From Ignavibacteriales bacterium (lineage in GTDB: Bacteria; Bacteroidota; Ignavibacteria; UBA10030), in assembly GCA_016207365.1 (NCBI GenBank), contig JACQPU010000210.1:1-13345 (forward strand): a stretch of DNA of 13,345 nucleotides. The letters run 5' to 3'. Positions within the stretch are counted from its first letter, which is position 1; every line of letters begins with the position of its first letter. Below the pieces are notes generated by a model. That model worked only from the letters and a program-made list of their open reading frames with translations, ran no database searches and was not told the DNA's origin. Position numbers and translations under genes: made by a program. Below are positions 7,476 through 13,345 of the stretch, in pieces.

Positions 7476-7901
7476 CTACCTTTTCAGCTCAGCTACTTGG
7501 AGGTTCTCCACTTCCAGGTGCGGATGGGATTTGATTTCGCGTCGGGTTTTCTGTCGCTCCTGCGTAAACCACTGCACATCGAGACCGTTCAACTCGGCGA
7601 CAAATTTAAGCCATTCCTCTTCCGATGGATGGAGTTCGTTGTCTGAGTACGAGAGGACGAGTCCGTCCCGAATGAATTTCATCGCGAGGTCCTTCGTGGT
7701 GAACTTCGGGGGTTGATCTCTTACGTGCTCGTTTTCCAGGATGCCTTCGATGGACTGTTTACAGAACTCTTCTTCGAATCCCAGGGCCTTTCCAATTCGC
7801 ATCATCAATTCCACTTCTGATTTGGTTACCTTGCGGTCTCTCCTGATGAGCAACAAGAGCCCCTTGAAATAGTTGCTCGCATCGATGACAGGGATATTCA
7901 T
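7476..7901 (-). CDS. TerB-like domain protein
   Basis: A 141-residue, acidic, helical, cytosolic protein. The segment YFKGLLLLIRRDRKVTKSEVELM, followed by MRIGKALGF and later FIRDGLVLSYSDNELHPSEEEWLKFV, has the TerB/DjlA-N pattern: paired helices with acidic D-x-x-(V/L)-x-x-x-E turns, here DRKVTKSE and DNELHPSE, which in TerB can bind metal. TerB-like domains occur in stress, metal and membrane-surveillance contexts; no precise function can be assigned. It ends with a charged tail (about 112-141) beyond the domain. ATG 7901 was chosen because AAAGGAGG lies 11 nt upstream; ATG 7910 is only 2 nt from it, and the frame open to 8027 overlaps the protease gene. It lies 74 nt after the archaemetzincin gene and is last on the strand before the convergent xerD. 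Confidence 0.7.
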   Translation of the reverse strand: MNIPVIDASNYFKGLLLLIRRDRKVTKSEVELMMRIGKALGFEEEFCKQSIEGILENEHVRDQPPKFTTKDLAMKFIRDGLVLSYSDNELHPSEEEWLKFVAELNGLDVQWFTQERQKTRREIKSHPHLEVENLQVAELKR

Positions 7902-7912
7902 GAAACGCATTC

Positions 7913-7920
7913 CCTCCTTT
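7913..7920 (-). promoter_or_regulatory. Shine-Dalgarno of the TerB-like gene
   Basis: AAAGGAGG is a near-perfect anti-Shine-Dalgarno match in the 74-nt gap after the archaemetzincin gene. Two in-frame ATGs follow: 7910 (2 nt spacing, very short) and 7901 (11 nt, long). It rules out the longer overlapping starts and shows the gene has its own strong ribosome entry point. Confidence 0.6.
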
Positions 7921-7975
7921 CCGCGGTGAACGTTCTGTGGAAAAGGTACAGTTTTTTCTTCATAAAATCTGGTTA

Positions 7976-8530
7976 TCAGATCTCCGTAGCGGTTTCGTTG
8001 TTTGTTCTCTTGAGGAGACGAGCACAATCCGTACAGAACTCCGAGGATTTCAGATCGATCTCTTCAACGGCCGTCGATGAATGCATGACGCAGTCGTATT
8101 GACGGCAATGGACAAGTCCGAAGGTGTGACCGAGTTCGTGAACAGCCTCCTTAAGAAGGCGGTTCTCAAACAGGTCAGCATTACCCGGCAATCCGTAAAA
8201 GCGCTCATCAAGTCTCCTGCTGGAGACAATGGCCGCTTTCCCGTCGAGTTGTGCCTCACCAAAGACATAGGTCAGGACGGGAATGTACAAATCCGCATCC
8301 GTGACAGCAAGGATCTTTCCCTCGTGTCTCGAAAACATGCGCAGAAGGGCTGACAGCAGGAGAGAACTGTAGTATTGGTTTCTGGATGAATCGAATGCGG
8401 GTGCGGGATCGAGGTGATGCGAACCATCGGCGACCACCGGGAGCTGGAATCGTTCGGAAAGCCGGAGTGCGAGGGCGGAGAGGCTTGCCGGCTGGAGCGG
8501 ACGGATCGGGACAAGCAAAATGGAAGCCAT
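7976..8530 (-). CDS. amzA: Archaemetzincin-family zinc metalloprotease
   Basis: A 184-residue soluble protein of archaemetzincin size (about 180-200). The catalytic motif is HELGHTFGLVHC, with zinc-ligand histidines 131, 135 and 141 and catalytic Glu132. The family-specific Cys set follows: Cys142, Cys147, Met149 of the Met-turn (CRQYDCVM), then Cys166 and Cys169 (CTDC), 16 residues after the Met. These four cysteines form a second structural zinc site in archaemetzincins and distinguish them from other metzincins. The N-terminal half (ASILLVPI, ILAVTDADLYIPVLTYVFG) also fits. No signal peptide, so it acts in the cytosol. Peptidase activity has been weak or hard to show in the family, and the substrate is unknown. 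ATG 8530 starts 4 nt after the sigma-54 regulator's stop; an upstream ATG at 8563 would overlap that gene. Co-transcription is very likely. Confidence 0.9.
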   Translation of the reverse strand: MASILLVPIRPLQPASLSALALRLSERFQLPVVADGSHHLDPAPAFDSSRNQYYSSLLLSALLRMFSRHEGKILAVTDADLYIPVLTYVFGEAQLDGKAAIVSSRRLDERFYGLPGNADLFENRLLKEAVHELGHTFGLVHCRQYDCVMHSSTAVEEIDLKSSEFCTDCARLLKRTNNETATEI

Positions 8531-8534
8531 TGCG

Positions 8535-9890
8535 TCACGGGCGCTTGAGTCCGTATTTGGCAATCTTGTTGTACAGCGTCACCCGGTCGATCCCAAGAAC
8601 GGATGCGGATTGCGTGATGTTCCAGGCGTTGCGCGCAAGGATGTTGATAATGTGTGTGCGCTCAATTGCCTCCAGAGAATCACCATCGGCCGTGGGTTCG
8701 GATTGAAGGACCTGAAACGGCAGGTCACAGGACTTGATTGTCGGCGGCGCGGCAAGGACCATCGCACGCTCAATGACGTTTTCAAGCTCGCGTACGTTGC
8801 CTGGCCAGGAGTAACGAATGAGGAGGTCCAGGGCCGAAGGATCAACGCTCGTGACGGCTTTGTTCATGGCCTGGGAGTACTTCCGAACGAAATTCTGGAC
8901 GAGCGGCGGAATATCCGAGCGTCGTTCCCTTAAAGGGGGGAGGGAAATTGTGAACACGTTGAGTCGGTAGTACAAGTCTTCCCTGAACGCTCCTTCCTTA
9001 ACAGCCTGTTCAAGATCCCTGTTGGTTGCACAGATGACCCGGAAATCGCTTTTGATCGATTCAGTCCCGCCGACTCGCGTGAAATGTTTGCTTTCGATGA
9101 CCCGAAGAAGCTGTACCTGCATGCGCGGTGAGATAGTTCCCACTTCGTCGAGGAAAATGCTGCCGTCGTCGGCGAGCTCAAACTTTCCTTTCCTTTTGTA
9201 CTGAGCACCTGTAAAAGCTCCTTTTTCGTGCCCGAACAACTCGCTTTCCAGAAGACTCTCCGGAACCGCCCCACAATTGACGGCGATAATCGGAAAGAAT
9301 TTCCTTGGACTGTTCACGTGAATGATGCGCGCAATGAGCTCTTTGCCCGTCCCGCTTTCGCCGCGGATCATGACGGTCGTGTCGGTCTGGGCAACACTCG
9401 ATGCCATTTCAATGACTTTTTTCATCTGCGGACTATCGCCGACGATTTCGTCCGGCATGAGGAGAGTTGAAATGTGTTCGCGGAGCCGTATGTTTTCGTG
9501 GGAAAGGCTCTTCTGACGAAGGGCATTCTGCACAAGATGGGAGAGATGGTCGGGATCGACAGGCTTGGTGACGTAGTCAAATGCGCCCTCTTTCAGCGCT
9601 TGCACAGCGCTTTCCACCGACGCAAAAGCCGTGATCATCACTATAGTTGAAGTCGGGTCGATTTCCTTGATGCGTTTTTGCAACTCAAGGCCGCCCATGC
9701 CGGGCATTTTGATGTCGAGGAGGACTATGTCCCACGGCCCCTTGTCCATGACGCGCAACGCCGCCGCTGCGTCTTCGGCTGTCTCGACACGGTATCCGTC
9801 CTGCCGGAACCACTTGCTCAGCGAATCGCGCACTACAAACTCGTCGTCGACAATAAGGAGACTGGCTCGATGTTGATTGTGTGAAGGCAT
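8535..9890 (-). CDS. NtrC-family sigma-54-dependent response regulator
   Basis: A 451-residue three-domain regulator. The receiver (about 1-125) has Asp15/Asp16, phosphoacceptor Asp59 (VLLDIKMPGMGG), Thr87 and Lys109. The AAA+ domain (about 148-385) has Walker A GESGTGKE (177-184), the sigma-54 contact loop GAFTGA (224-229), Walker B SIFLDEV (Asp248, Glu249), ICATNRDL and the arginine-finger/sensor-2 region (REDLYYRLNVF, WPGNVRELENV). The C-terminal Fis-type HTH is NITQSASVLGIDRVTLYNKI. Phosphorylated by its kinase, it should oligomerise and drive open-complex formation at -24/-12 promoters. The start at 9890 has GGAG 7 nt upstream (9898-9901) and lies 4 nt after the kinase stop. The open frame extends to 10127, but the extension overlaps the kinase gene in another frame and has no domain. 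Cognate to the adjacent kinase by position. Confidence 0.97.
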   Translation of the reverse strand: MPSHNQHRASLLIVDDEFVVRDSLSKWFRQDGYRVETAEDAAAALRVMDKGPWDIVLLDIKMPGMGGLELQKRIKEIDPTSTIVMITAFASVESAVQALKEGAFDYVTKPVDPDHLSHLVQNALRQKSLSHENIRLREHISTLLMPDEIVGDSPQMKKVIEMASSVAQTDTTVMIRGESGTGKELIARIIHVNSPRKFFPIIAVNCGAVPESLLESELFGHEKGAFTGAQYKRKGKFELADDGSIFLDEVGTISPRMQVQLLRVIESKHFTRVGGTESIKSDFRVICATNRDLEQAVKEGAFREDLYYRLNVFTISLPPLRERRSDIPPLVQNFVRKYSQAMNKAVTSVDPSALDLLIRYSWPGNVRELENVIERAMVLAAPPTIKSCDLPFQVLQSEPTADGDSLEAIERTHIINILARNAWNITQSASVLGIDRVTLYNKIAKYGLKRP

Positions 9891-9894
9891 GATT

Positions 9895-11523
9895 TCACTC
9901 CGAATGTTCTTCCTTCCGGGAAAGTTCTGGTAACGACGGGCGGCTGGCCGGGAAACGCAGAGTAAAGATGGTTCCGCGTCCCACTTCGGATTGAACGTTA
10001 ATTGAACCTCCGTGCCGCTGCATGATTCCGAACGCGACGGCGAGGCCGAGTCCGGTTCCCTTGCCATTTTCTTTTGTGGTAAAGAAAGGCTCGAAAATGT
10101 GGGGCAGATCTTCGTCGCGGATTCCACTTCCGGAGTCCTGAACGATGACCTCGATCGTTCCGTCGCTCAACCGCTGGAGGGCTATCCTCAGTGTACCGCC
10201 ATCAGACATCGATTCGACCGCGTTTATCTCCAGGGCAAGAAGTGCCTGCCCAATCTGGTGCCCGTCACAGATGATGAATATCGGCTCCGTGCCAGTTTCG
10301 AGAACGAGACGAATCGAATGAATCTGCAGGTGATGATCGATGAGTTTGATGCTTCGATCAATCAGCTCGCGGAGATCTTCCTCCCGCAGCTCACCGATCT
10401 GCTGCTTGGAGAACAAGAGGAGATTCTTGACGATTGAACCGCACCGTGCGCTCTCATCGGCGATAAGACCGAGTTCTTCATGGATTTCGCCGGCCTGTTG
10501 CTGTGAAATCTCCCCAGCTGCAATTTTTCTCCGGAGAAGTTTGGCATAGGTAAGGACGCCCTCGAGGGGATTGTTCAGTTCGTGTGCCACGGTGGCGGCG
10601 AGCCGGCCGAGGGAGGCCATCTTTTCGACGTGAATCATGTTTTGCTGTGCCCTGCGCAACTCCTCTGTTTTTGCCTCAACGCGCGATTCAAGAGTTTTCG
10701 TCCACTCCGTAATTTCTCTTCGGGCAGTTTGGAGGTTTTCCGTCATGGTGTTGAACGACTCAGCCAAAACGCCGATTTCATCCTTGGAGAGGACAGGGAT
10801 CCGATGGGAGAGATTCCCTTTCCTGATTTCCGTTATGCCTCGGGTGAGATGTCCGACAGGGATGTTAACGGTGATCCTGATGAGGAGTCCGGTGATGGCA
10901 CTGACTGCGGTGACGAGGATGAGGGCAAGGAGGTATTGCTCGTCTTCAGTGTCGGCCATTGCTGTTTCAACGTCTTGAAGGGAGAGCATGACATCGAGTA
11001 CACCAAGAACCGTCTGATCCGGTTCATGTGCATGGCAGTCGGCAAGAGAGCAGGAAAGCTCATTGTAGATGGGTGTGATCATTCCGAGAATGCCATATCC
11101 TTTGGCTGAGCGGAATGTTCGTGTGAGTTCCGTGAGGCCGGCGCTACTTGGTGGAGGGAGGTTCGGACGGTGACACACGTTGCACGCTTCCGCATTCATA
11201 TCCACCGCGGATCCGATCTGGGTCGTGTCGGTCGAAAAAGAGACGACGCCCTGTTTATTGTAGATTCTGATCACATCAATGCCGGGTTCGTTGCCGATTG
11301 TTCGAATGGTGTGATAAATATCCTCGCGTCGGTTGAGCAGCATGCTGTAGTGCGTGGAGCGCTTGATGACGTCGCTGATGCGCGCCGCAGTTTTTACTGC
11401 GATGGTCATATGGCGGTCTGTTTGCCAGCGTACATTCAAACTGGTCACCAAGGCTGTCCCGGCAGTCATGACGCCAAAGACGATGATGAAAATGCGAAAC
11501 GCGAGCAGTTTGGTAATTCGCAT
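9895..11523 (-). CDS. Histidine kinase with periplasmic c-type haem sensor
   Basis: A 542-residue inner-membrane kinase. TM1 spans about residues 9-29 and TM2 about 197-220, enclosing a roughly 165-residue periplasmic sensor. In the sensor, after RIYNKQGVVSFSTD, lies CNVCH (Cys114-His118), a canonical CXXCH haem-c attachment site. A second motif, CSLADCH (Cys158-His164), has CX4CH spacing. Together they suggest one or two covalent haems sensing redox state or a gas such as O2 or NO. A HAMP domain, a coiled coil (LESRVEAKTEELRRAQQNM) and the H box HELNNPLEG (His314) follow, then an N-box variant (LLALEINAVESM), G1 (DSGSG), F (FEPFFTTK) and G2 (GKGTGLGLA). The overall design is like haem-c sensor kinases of anaerobes. 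ATG 11523 has GGAGG 6 nt upstream. A near-consensus sigma-54 promoter precedes it. Confidence 0.95.
   Translation of the reverse strand: MRITKLLAFRIFIIVFGVMTAGTALVTSLNVRWQTDRHMTIAVKTAARISDVIKRSTHYSMLLNRREDIYHTIRTIGNEPGIDVIRIYNKQGVVSFSTDTTQIGSAVDMNAEACNVCHRPNLPPPSSAGLTELTRTFRSAKGYGILGMITPIYNELSCSLADCHAHEPDQTVLGVLDVMLSLQDVETAMADTEDEQYLLALILVTAVSAITGLLIRITVNIPVGHLTRGITEIRKGNLSHRIPVLSKDEIGVLAESFNTMTENLQTARREITEWTKTLESRVEAKTEELRRAQQNMIHVEKMASLGRLAATVAHELNNPLEGVLTYAKLLRRKIAAGEISQQQAGEIHEELGLIADESARCGSIVKNLLLFSKQQIGELREEDLRELIDRSIKLIDHHLQIHSIRLVLETGTEPIFIICDGHQIGQALLALEINAVESMSDGGTLRIALQRLSDGTIEVIVQDSGSGIRDEDLPHIFEPFFTTKENGKGTGLGLAVAFGIMQRHGGSINVQSEVGRGTIFTLRFPASRPSLPELSRKEEHSE
11032..11052 (-). other. 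CX4CH motif in kinase sensor domain
   Basis: Encodes CSLADCH, residues 158-164 of the kinase, in the periplasmic segment. Haem attachment with four residues between the cysteines is known but non-canonical. It may bind a second haem, or provide only an axial His or a disulfide. Confidence 0.6.
11170..11184 (-). other. CXXCH haem-c attachment motif in kinase sensor domain
   Basis: Encodes CNVCH, residues 114-118 of the kinase. The motif is canonical, and the topology places it on the periplasmic side, where cytochrome c maturation occurs. Confidence 0.8.
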
Positions 11524-11529
11524 ACACCC

Positions 11530-11534
11530 CCTCC
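11530..11534 (-). promoter_or_regulatory. Shine-Dalgarno of the haem-sensor kinase gene
   Basis: GGAGG, 6 nt before ATG 11523, supports that start over the in-frame GTG-type start at 11547, which would add eight residues. Confidence 0.7.
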
Positions 11535-11583
11535 ACGGGGTGGACATTGGACGGAATGAAGGGACCTTTCCAATGGAAAAATG

Positions 11584-11600
11584 GGCAACTCGCGTGCCAG
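11584..11600 (-). promoter_or_regulatory. Sigma-54 (-24/-12) promoter of the kinase-regulator-protease operon
   Basis: Read on the minus strand, CTGGCACGCGAGTTGCC matches the sigma-54 consensus YTGGCACGRNNNTTGCW at all but two of its defined positions. The invariant GG and GC are separated by exactly 10 nt. The predicted start, about 12 nt downstream near 11573, would give a leader of about 50 nt before the kinase ATG at 11523. The operon itself encodes a sigma-54 activator, so positive autoregulation is the natural reading. Confidence 0.8.
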
Positions 11601-11601
11601 T

Positions 11602-11611
11602 CTGACGTCAG
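11602..11611. promoter_or_regulatory. Perfect 10-bp palindrome next to the -24 element
   Basis: CTGACGTCAG is perfectly self-complementary and lies 1 bp upstream of the sigma-54 -24 box, followed on the plus strand by TCAGG. It could be an operator for a repressor or another regulator. It is closer than usual for an NtrC-type upstream activating site, so it may not be the regulator's own target. Chance occurrence is possible. Confidence 0.3.
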
Positions 11612-11669
11612 TCAGGAGGCAGGGAAATGGCGGCTTTTGGCGGGCTTGTTCTCTAAGAATCTTATTTTT

Positions 11670-11681
11670 GGCAATATTTCC
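11670..11681. promoter_or_regulatory. Candidate upstream activating site (imperfect palindrome)
   Basis: GGCAATATTTCC is a 12-bp imperfect inverted repeat (10 of 12 positions symmetric) in an AT-rich patch about 70-80 bp upstream of the sigma-54 -24 box. That is a normal distance for binding of a Fis-type HTH activator dimer. There is no second copy that I can see, so the call is tentative. Confidence 0.2.
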
Positions 11682-11723
11682 GAATCCTGAAAAAAGAGGT
11701 CGCGTTTCCCCCGCAGGGCTCCG

Positions 11724-12518
11724 CTAACGAGGAGAAAGGGGTTCCCTTGGAAACGGAAGGAACATTCTGACAATCAGGGTGAATGCCGCCGGGCCGATCA
11801 TCTCAAACGCAGTTTTTACCGGCCTCCCCCCATCGAGCGCACTTGGACCGATAACGGGCCTCTGCCTCATTTGACCTGCAATCTCCTTTTTGAGTGCCTG
11901 TAGCTCCGCGAAGACAATCGGTGCTTGCTCGGATGCAGAACGTCGGCCTTCAAGTGTATGGGCGCTCTGAGCGGGGAATGCCGTCAGTATCCACCCGTCA
12001 GTGTAAGGCTTCTCCACGAGGAGATCAGGACGGTGCGAAAGTTCCTCATTGTACCAGACTGCGCCTGATTCGAACGGAGAGGGAATCGCTATTGTCCCCT
12101 CGTGATGTACAAGCCAGCAACAGGGCATATTTGTTCGGAGGAAGGTCGGAGCATGCGGAATCACGATGCTGGCGAGCGCTCCCACCAATGACGCCGCCAC
12201 ATGATCAATTCCTATTGTGCACGATGCGTCATCGTTCTGATGGATCCAGACATGGCCGGGAAGATACTGACGGTCGCCGGGGAACTGGAGAGGATCAAAG
12301 GCGGAAAAATAGCGGTCCAACGCATCCGCGGACGGTTCATGAACTTTTATGCCCGTTTCGTTCCTCTCCGGCATGATGTCAGGCACCGCCCTGCGCATCG
12401 CGAGATCAAAAGGACACTCCTCACATCGAAAATCCATGTCGCACAACTTATACCCGATCACTCCCGCGTCAACCCAGATACAACGGCGGGGTTCCTGAGC
12501 ACGTGTCCTGTTGTCCAT
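11724..12518 (-). CDS. GcvH-like protein lacking the lipoyl-lysine, with N-terminal Cys cluster
   Basis: A 264-residue protein. The N-terminus carries CIWVDAGVIGYKLC, then DMDFRCEECPFDLAMR: Cys13, 26, 32, 35 (CX12CX5CX2C), a possible metal or FeS/zinc site. From about residue 79 it resembles glycine-cleavage H protein: YLPGHVWI, TIGIDHVAASLVGALASIVIP, IAIPSPFESGAVWYNEEL, then EKPYTDGWI. By ungapped alignment on the SP-x-x-(S)G segment, the lipoylated Lys of ESVKA falls on Glu140 in VHHEG, so lipoylation there seems impossible. I recall similar Cys-headed H-like proteins in anaerobes, unverified. A glycine-cleavage role is unlikely; no gcvT or gcvP is nearby. The C-terminal stretch (from about 190) is basic with a hydrophobic patch near the end (FTLIVRMFLPF). 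ATG 12518 has AAAGGAGG 5 nt upstream and follows the NrfD-like stop by 25 nt. Confidence 0.72.
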   Translation of the reverse strand: MDNRTRAQEPRRCIWVDAGVIGYKLCDMDFRCEECPFDLAMRRAVPDIMPERNETGIKVHEPSADALDRYFSAFDPLQFPGDRQYLPGHVWIHQNDDASCTIGIDHVAASLVGALASIVIPHAPTFLRTNMPCCWLVHHEGTIAIPSPFESGAVWYNEELSHRPDLLVEKPYTDGWILTAFPAQSAHTLEGRRSASEQAPIVFAELQALKKEIAGQMRQRPVIGPSALDGGRPVKTAFEMIGPAAFTLIVRMFLPFPREPLSPR

Positions 12519-12523
12519 GGGAA

Positions 12524-12531
12524 CCTCCTTT
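12524..12531 (-). promoter_or_regulatory. Shine-Dalgarno of the GcvH-like gene
   Basis: AAAGGAGG with 5-nt spacing to ATG 12518. It decides this start over the in-frame ATG at 12572, which lies inside the upstream gene. Confidence 0.75.
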
Positions 12532-12543
12532 CCCGCTTCACGA

Positions 12544-13345
12544 TCATGCATCGTGAAACGAAACCACCTCATACTGCCGGCCAGTCGGGGTCTTTACGTC
12601 ATGACCGTTGGCTTCGAAGATTGGTAAGTGCTTCACAGCCAGCCTGAAGGCTGCAAAGCCCAGAGCAACAACCATGAGTGTGACGGCAATCTCCATCCAG
12701 CTCGGGAAATAGCTCACCCCGGTGTATCGTTCGAGTGCAGTAATACTGAGGTTCATTCGATTCAGGATGAAGCCGAGCACGACAAAAAGCGCCGTTGCAA
12801 ACAGCCCGCCCCTTCGGGTCCGGACCCTCGTCATGGCAACCAGGATGATGGGAACAACGATGCCCAGCAGGATCTCTGCCCAATAGAGCATTCCTTCAAG
12901 TGTAAACTCGGTGAGCAGTGGAAACAGATTGTAAGCAACGAGGTCCTGGATCTTGAGCACAAGGTACACCGCGAGTGCCGCTCCTGTAACTTTTGCGAGT
13001 TTGCTGAGGATCGGAAGCTCGATTTCCCGGCCGAAGGCTCGCCAGCTGAGAAACGACTCAATGGTGACCATGGCAGGTCCCACGGCAATCGCACTCAGGA
13101 AAAACAGGTAGGGCAGACTTTCGGAGTACCAGAGAGGGTACACTTTCTCCGGAACGATGAGAAACAGCGATCCGAGGGACGACTGGTGCAGGCTCGAAAG
13201 AATCACGCCACCGATCACGAGCGGAACGGCAATCGCGTGCATGATTCTTTTGGCCTTTGTGAAATTCAGCCTCTCAAAAACAATCGGACTGAATTCAAGA
13301 GCAAGCACTGTTGTATACAGCATCACGCACCAACCTACTTCAAAC
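12544..13345 (-). CDS. NrfD/HybB-like membrane redox subunit (5' truncated)
   Basis: The frame is open to the window edge. Upstream of the apparent GTG at 13326 the codons still read FEVGWC, continuing naturally into VMLYTTVLALEFSP, so the gene starts outside and about 267 residues are visible. At least six to seven hydrophobic helices are seen, including AVPLVIGGVILSSLHQSSLGSLF. The HQSSLGSLF motif is characteristic of the NrfD/HybB/PsrC family, and LNRMNLSI and YWAEILLGIVVPIIL also fit. These proteins are integral membrane partners of FeS and cytochrome subunits that exchange electrons with (mena)quinone, in [NiFe]-hydrogenase, nitrite/polysulfide reductase or Hme/Qrc-type complexes. Which complex is undecided because the upstream subunits lie outside the window. 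The GcvH-like gene follows by 25 nt, so they are likely co-transcribed. Confidence 0.9.
   Translation of the reverse strand, partial: FEVGWCVMLYTTVLALEFSPIVFERLNFTKAKRIMHAIAVPLVIGGVILSSLHQSSLGSLFLIVPEKVYPLWYSESLPYLFFLSAIAVGPAMVTIESFLSWRAFGREIELPILSKLAKVTGAALAVYLVLKIQDLVAYNLFPLLTEFTLEGMLYWAEILLGIVVPIILVAMTRVRTRRGGLFATALFVVLGFILNRMNLSITALERYTGVSYFPSWMEIAVTLMVVALGFAAFRLAVKHLPIFEANGHDVKTPTGRQYEVVSFHDA

Noticed and set aside
7898..7963. Mini-ORF of 21 codons (starting MKKKLYLF) before the TerB-like gene, whose TGA overlaps ATG 7901
   Set aside because: It could be a coupling leader peptide, but it has no Shine-Dalgarno and no recognisable feature; chance is more likely.
8081..8353. Plus-strand frame opposite the archaemetzincin
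   Set aside because: A shadow of the protease gene, whose diagnostic motif is on the minus strand; no domain in the plus frame.
9891..10127. N-terminal extension of the sigma-54 regulator
   Set aside because: The extra 79 residues lie out of frame inside the kinase gene and show no domain; ATG 9890 sits right before the receiver domain with a Shine-Dalgarno.
11691..11723. Terminator after the GcvH-like gene
   Set aside because: A T-run exists on the minus strand (around 11690-11695), but the GC-rich sequence before it forms only a 3-4 bp stem (CCC-TGC-GGG), too weak to call.

Overview
This looks like a chromosomal segment of a Gram-negative, didermic, moderately GC-rich bacterium. One gene encodes a signal-peptide-bearing outer-membrane beta-barrel. 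The sensor kinase has a c-type haem motif that must mature in the periplasm, and a NrfD-type membrane redox subunit points to anaerobic or flexible respiration. The gene style resembles uncultured Bacteroidota/Chlorobiota/Ignavibacteria-like or deltaproteobacterial lineages; I lean to the former, weakly. No tRNA, rRNA, CRISPR array, insertion sequence or prophage was seen.

Plus strand, 2-7424. The window opens in the 3' end of a hybrid histidine kinase (ATP-binding G2 box plus receiver domain, 2-544). After a 74-bp gap begins a tightly packed seven-gene run: a RodZ-like membrane HTH protein, NAD-dependent DNA ligase LigA, an outer-membrane beta-barrel protein, a short GT9/DUF6913-like protein, an orphan STAS anti-anti-sigma-like protein, a sodium:solute symporter, and a XerC/XerD tyrosine recombinase. 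Gaps range from a 4-nt overlap to 26 nt, so one long transcript is likely. It mixes cell shape, replication/repair, chromosome resolution, envelope and transport.

Minus strand, 13345-7476, convergent with the first block. From upstream to downstream it reads: a NrfD/HybB-like quinone-interacting membrane subunit (truncated by the window edge); a GcvH-like protein with an N-terminal Cys cluster and no lipoyl-lysine; a 205-nt start-to-stop gap with a near-consensus sigma-54 promoter; a histidine kinase with periplasmic CXXCH and CX4CH motifs; an NtrC-family sigma-54 response regulator; an archaemetzincin-type metalloprotease; and a TerB-like protein. Kinase, regulator and protease genes are separated by only 4 nt each, and the TerB-like gene follows after 74 nt.

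The most interesting unit is this minus-strand block: a putative haem-c redox/ligand-sensing two-component system, apparently self-amplifying through its own sigma-54 promoter, co-transcribed with a cytosolic archaemetzincin (uncommon in bacteria) and a TerB-like protein, next to a membrane redox module. A linked function is an inference from gene order; the individual domain calls are well supported by visible motifs.
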